NCBI GenBank assembly: GCA_023621895.1
Contig: JAMOAF010000130.1
Coordinates: 1 to 7,527, forward strand
Reading direction: 5' to 3'
From: Planctomycetota bacterium
Lineage (GTDB): Bacteria > Planctomycetota > Planctomycetia > Pirellulales > Thermoguttaceae
Length of the DNA: 7,527 bases
This document shows positions 4,965-7,527 of this stretch, piece by piece. The stretch's first letter is position 1. Every line of letters begins with the position of its first letter. Made by a program: the position numbers and the translations under genes. The notes under the pieces were generated by a model. That model was not told the origin of the DNA. It did not search any database and saw only the letters and a list, made by a program, of their open reading frames with translations.

Positions 4965-6353
4965 ATGAACGGCAGATTAATCCAAGTGTCAACGGGAATC
5001 CTCCTGCTGGTCTCCATCACCCCAGCCGAGGCAATTGGCGCCGCAACACCGGCCGGCGCGGAGGGGCTCGTCCTGGTCCGCCTTGCGGGGACTCCCGAAG
5101 AGGTCGGCAAGACCTGGGGCGAGGTGAACAAGCAGGCCATCGCGCACGACCTTGACGTCCTCTACCTTAAGAAGGCCGCCGCGGCGGGAATCTCGGAAGC
5201 GACGCTGGTCGAGCGCTCCAAGGAGTGGGCGCGGATTGCCGGCGAAATCGCGCCCCATTGGCTCGTCGAGGCCAGGGCGATTGCCCGAGCGGCCGGAGTC
5301 GACGAAGAGCTTTACGTCTCGTTCGTCGCCGGCAAGGTCAGGAATCTCTTCCTCAACGAGTGCACTTCATACGCCGTCTCGCGCAAGCATACCAAGGGCG
5401 GTGCGATCCTGTTTCACAAAACCCGCGACAACGAAGACCGGCCGCAGGCGGCGTTTGTTCTCGAGAGCTCCGTGGAGGGGATCAACAAGTTCATTGCCGT
5501 GACCGACGCGAGCGTGATCGGGTGCTCGATGATGGTCAACGACCAAGGGCTTGCCGGCTCGGCGGATTATCCCGCCCACCTGACGCGCAAGAACGATTCC
5601 GACGCGGCGCGGCAGTTGCAGCCGTTTCCGCTGCCCGAGCCGGCCGAGCCGCGGTACCGCGGGATGATGAGCGGCGCTCTGTTGCGGCACATCGCCGAAA
5701 GGGCTTCGAGTTGCGCCGAAGCGCTGGCGATCATCGAGGATTTTGTGAAGCGCGGCTACTGGGCGGGGGGCAGTGTGAACGGGTCCCACTGGCTGTTCGT
5801 CGACCGGACGGGAACGATTCTCGAAGTGAGCAACAACGCGCGGCACGTGGTCTCAAAGGTCCACGATCAGAAGGTGTATTTCAGCCGGTTCGTCGACGGC
5901 ACGGCCGCTCGCAAGCTCCGCGAATCGGACGGTCCGGTCGATTTCGGCCTCTTCCATGGGGTTGCGCGCGATCGCTCGATGTGCTTCAAATCGTCGATAT
6001 CGGGGATGACCGCCGAAATCGACCCGAATCATCCCGAACTGTTCACCTGCGCATGGGTCACGCTTCCCGTTCGCGCCATCTCGTTTCCGATCCTGATGGG
6101 GCAGACGGGCGCGCCGGGCGTGCTGCTCAACGGCGAAGCCTACCGGCTCGGCACGAAGACCGAGGGGAACACGCGCTTGTGGGAGACTCTTGAGCAGACG
6201 ACCCATGCGAGCAAGGAGTCGCTCAAGGAGAAAGTTTTGGAAGAATTGTCCGCGGGGCGGCGGCGGGCGGCTGCCGCGCTGGTCGAACAATGGTCGCAGA
6301 GGCAAACTGAGAAGCTCTTCGAGACGCTCAAACAGGCGGCCTCCGGCAAGTGA
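4965..6353 (+). CDS. Exported C45-family Ntn-hydrolase (acyl-CoA:6-aminopenicillanate acyltransferase-like)
   Basis: A 462-residue protein resembling peptidase family C45, whose known members (isopenicillin N acyltransferase and relatives) cut themselves to expose an N-terminal cysteine that breaks or forms amide bonds. The likely nucleophile is Cys133 in NECTSYAV, the family's CTS signature, followed by FHKTRDNED (150-158), matching the conserved Arg/Asn-Asp segment after it. MMVNDQGLAGS (189-199) and WLFVDRTGTILEVSNN (276-291) match later strands of the fold. Cleavage before Cys133 would leave an alpha part of about 110 residues after signal removal, close to the roughly 100 residues in the fungal enzyme, and a beta part of 330. 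Residues 1-23 are a signal peptide ending AEA, so it acts outside the cytoplasm. A role in antibiotic synthesis is not implied: bacterial members more often hydrolyse N-acyl amides, bile salts or lactone signals, or have unknown substrates. The substrate here is unknown. Confidence 0.82.
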   Translation: MNGRLIQVSTGILLLVSITPAEAIGAATPAGAEGLVLVRLAGTPEEVGKTWGEVNKQAIAHDLDVLYLKKAAAAGISEATLVERSKEWARIAGEIAPHWLVEARAIARAAGVDEELYVSFVAGKVRNLFLNECTSYAVSRKHTKGGAILFHKTRDNEDRPQAAFVLESSVEGINKFIAVTDASVIGCSMMVNDQGLAGSADYPAHLTRKNDSDAARQLQPFPLPEPAEPRYRGMMSGALLRHIAERASSCAEALAIIEDFVKRGYWAGGSVNGSHWLFVDRTGTILEVSNNARHVVSKVHDQKVYFSRFVDGTAARKLRESDGPVDFGLFHGVARDRSMCFKSSISGMTAEIDPNHPELFTCAWVTLPVRAISFPILMGQTGAPGVLLNGEAYRLGTKTEGNTRLWETLEQTTHASKESLKEKVLEELSAGRRRAAAALVEQWSQRQTEKLFETLKQAASGK

Positions 6354-6398
6354 CGTCGTGCTGATGTTCTTGCGGGAGTCAAGCCGCGCGGTCCGAAG

Positions 6399-6407
6399 TG
6401 CTATAAT
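6399..6407 (+). promoter_or_regulatory. Extended -10 promoter upstream of the oxidoreductase gene
   Basis: TGCTATAAT gives a perfect TATAAT (6402-6407) preceded by the TGn extension, the best sigma-70-type match seen in the window. No good -35 stands 16-18 bp upstream (the sequence there is TCAAGC or similar), which is common for extended -10 promoters. The start is expected near 6413-6415, about 68 nt before the ATG at 6482. Confidence 0.65.
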
Positions 6408-6418
6408 CGTCCACGGCG

Positions 6419-6447
6419 CCGGCCGTTGACGGCCGGTTTCCGTTTTC
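6419..6447 (+). terminator. Terminator-like hairpin overlapping the oxidoreductase leader
   Basis: CCGGCCG (6419-6425) and CGGCCGG (6430-6436) form a perfect 7-bp GC stem with a TTGA loop, followed by the T-rich TTTCCGTTTTC. It lies 66 bp past the C45 stop, so it may end that transcript. It also begins only about five bases after the start expected from the extended -10, so it would form the 5' end of the oxidoreductase mRNA. Confidence 0.45.
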
Positions 6448-6481
6448 ACACGACAGGCAGGTTCTTGCCAAGGAGCACGCA

Positions 6482-7527
6482 ATGAGTGATTCCATCAGTC
6501 GTCGTCGATTCCTGGCCCAAGCCGCGTTGGGTTCCGCGGGCGCGATGGTCCTTCGTCGCGCCGCCTCGGCCCGGAGCTACCAGGCCAACGAGCGGATTTC
6601 GCTCGCCTTGGTCGGTTGCACCGGCCGGGGGCAAGGGTTTCTGAGTCCGGATGTCGTCGCGTTGTGCGACGTCGATAGCCGGCGCGCCGCGCCCGTTTTC
6701 AAACGGTTTCCCGACGTGGCCAAGTTCGAGGATTTCCGCGTGATGCTCGACAAGATGGGCAAGCAGATCGACGCGGTGATCGTCTGCACGCCGGACCATA
6801 CCCACGCGGCGGTGACGGCGGCATCGATTCGGGCCGGCAAGCACGTGTACTGCGAGAAGCCGCTGACGCGGACCGTGCACGAGGCCCGCGCGGTGGCGGA
6901 ACTGGCCGCCAAGCACAAGGTGGTCACGCAGATGGGCAATCAGGGCGGCTACAACGTGCGGGCGGTCGAAATCGTTCGCTCCGGCGCGCTGGGCGAGATC
7001 CGCAGGGTGCACCTGAAGGGCGCGAAGCGGATGGGCGACGCCGGCGGCGGCCCGCGAACCCGCACCCCCGGCACGTACACCGTGCCCGAGGGCTTCAACT
7101 GGGACCTGTGGATGGGCCCGGCCGCGGCGCGGCCCTACCACCCCGAGTGGGTCAGCCCGAACTGGCGCGTGTGGCGCGACTTTTCCGGGGGCGATCTGGG
7201 CGGGTGGGCTCCGCACCTGTTCGCCACGACCTTCAAGGCGCTGAAAATGGAGACCCTATGGGATCCGCAAGAAGGCGCGGCAGAGCGGCCGATCATCCGC
7301 GTAACGGCCGAGTGCTCCCAGGACTGCCCGGGCGGCGTGTGCAAGGAGACGTTCCCCACCTGGGTTGTCGTCCACTGGGACGTGCCGGCGCGCGCGGGGA
7401 TGCCCCCGGTCCGCCTTACCTACACGCGGGACGACGACGGACCGCGCCCGAACGAAAAGTGGATCGCCGCGCTCCGCGAGGTGTTCGAGAAGCGTCCGGA
7501 ATGCGGCACCGTGGAGAGTTTCCAGGA
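6482..7527 (+). CDS. Tat-exported Gfo/Idh/MocA-family oxidoreductase (3' end beyond window)
   Basis: The first 348 residues of an NAD(P)-dependent sugar or sugar-acid dehydrogenase-like protein; the frame is still open at the window end. Residues 1-35 are a twin-arginine signal (SRRRFLAQAALGSAG), so it is folded with its cofactor before export. The Rossmann domain (about 38-155) has VGCTGRGQG at 44-52, a variant of the usual GxGxxG, then VVALCDVD (58-65), CTPDHTHA (102-109) and the family hallmark EKPL at 125-128. The C-terminal beta-sheet domain begins about 160, with GGDLGGWAPH (237-246) where the family's conserved catalytic-region His lies, and KETFPTW. AAGGAG (6470-6475) 6 nt before the ATG at 6482 fixes the start. 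Planctomycetes carry many such Tat-tagged paralogues, whose substrates are mostly unknown. Three cysteines (278, 282, 287) lie in a ten-residue stretch. The complete members usually run to somewhat over 400 residues, so roughly a quarter may be missing. Confidence 0.92.
   Translation, partial: MSDSISRRRFLAQAALGSAGAMVLRRAASARSYQANERISLALVGCTGRGQGFLSPDVVALCDVDSRRAAPVFKRFPDVAKFEDFRVMLDKMGKQIDAVIVCTPDHTHAAVTAASIRAGKHVYCEKPLTRTVHEARAVAELAAKHKVVTQMGNQGGYNVRAVEIVRSGALGEIRRVHLKGAKRMGDAGGGPRTRTPGTYTVPEGFNWDLWMGPAAARPYHPEWVSPNWRVWRDFSGGDLGGWAPHLFATTFKALKMETLWDPQEGAAERPIIRVTAECSQDCPGGVCKETFPTWVVVHWDVPARAGMPPVRLTYTRDDDGPRPNEKWIAALREVFEKRPECGTVESFQ

Noticed and set aside
5225..6193. A 322-codon overlapping plus-strand frame within the C45 gene
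   Set aside because: It is Arg-rich and without motifs, a frame shadow of the C45 coding sequence.
6446..7216. A 256-codon minus-strand frame opposite the oxidoreductase
   Set aside because: It is antisense to a gene with intact EKPL and Rossmann motifs; its His/Arg/Ala-rich product has no recognisable domain.
1..7527. A new defence, mobile or biosynthetic system
   Set aside because: I looked for transposase, recombinase, CRISPR, toxin-antitoxin, nuclease, phage and biosynthetic-cluster signatures and saw none; the genes are ordinary housekeeping, secreted and catabolic types.

Overview
The window is GC-rich bacterial DNA carrying six protein genes and unusually palindrome-rich gaps. Its gene repertoire is typical of Planctomycetes, probably a Pirellulales-like organism: a Tat-exported Gfo/Idh/MocA oxidoreductase starting with an SRRRFL motif, an SMP-30-type lactonase, a short glycine-tailed RRM protein, a signal-peptide-bearing parvulin foldase, a MA-type metallopeptidase and an exported C45 acyltransferase-like protein. 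The taxonomic call is inference from gene content and style; no rRNA or other marker gene is present.

Layout. 1-248: no gene, but a degenerate 14-bp tandem repeat just ahead of the first gene. 249-1127 (+): SMP-30/gluconolactonase-family protein. 1128-1450: gap between convergent genes with a 67-nt near-complete hairpin. 1451-1750 (-): single-RRM RNA-binding protein with a Gly/Arg tail. 1908-2861 (-): secreted parvulin-type peptidyl-prolyl isomerase. 2862-3376: about 500 bp without a convincing gene, containing several perfect palindromes. 3377-4462 (-): secreted HExxH metallopeptidase of the MA-like group with a disordered tail. 4463-4964: divergent control region with three strong inverted repeats. 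4965-6353 (+): exported C45 (acyl-CoA:6-APA acyltransferase-like) Ntn-hydrolase. 6354-6481: a consensus extended -10 promoter followed at once by a terminator-like hairpin. 6482-7527 (+): Gfo/Idh/MocA oxidoreductase, cut by the window end.

How the genes relate. They do not form one obvious pathway. Four products (PPIase, metallopeptidase, C45 protein, oxidoreductase) carry export signals, and the two lactonase/oxidoreductase genes fit the sugar and sugar-acid catabolism for which Planctomycetes keep many paralogues. The three minus-strand genes are separated by 157 and about 515 bp, so they are probably separate transcripts rather than a tight operon. I see no mobile element, CRISPR array, tRNA, rRNA or recognisable defence system. 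The main unexplained signal is structural: nearly every gap carries perfect or near-perfect inverted repeats, two of them placed at or next to likely transcription starts.
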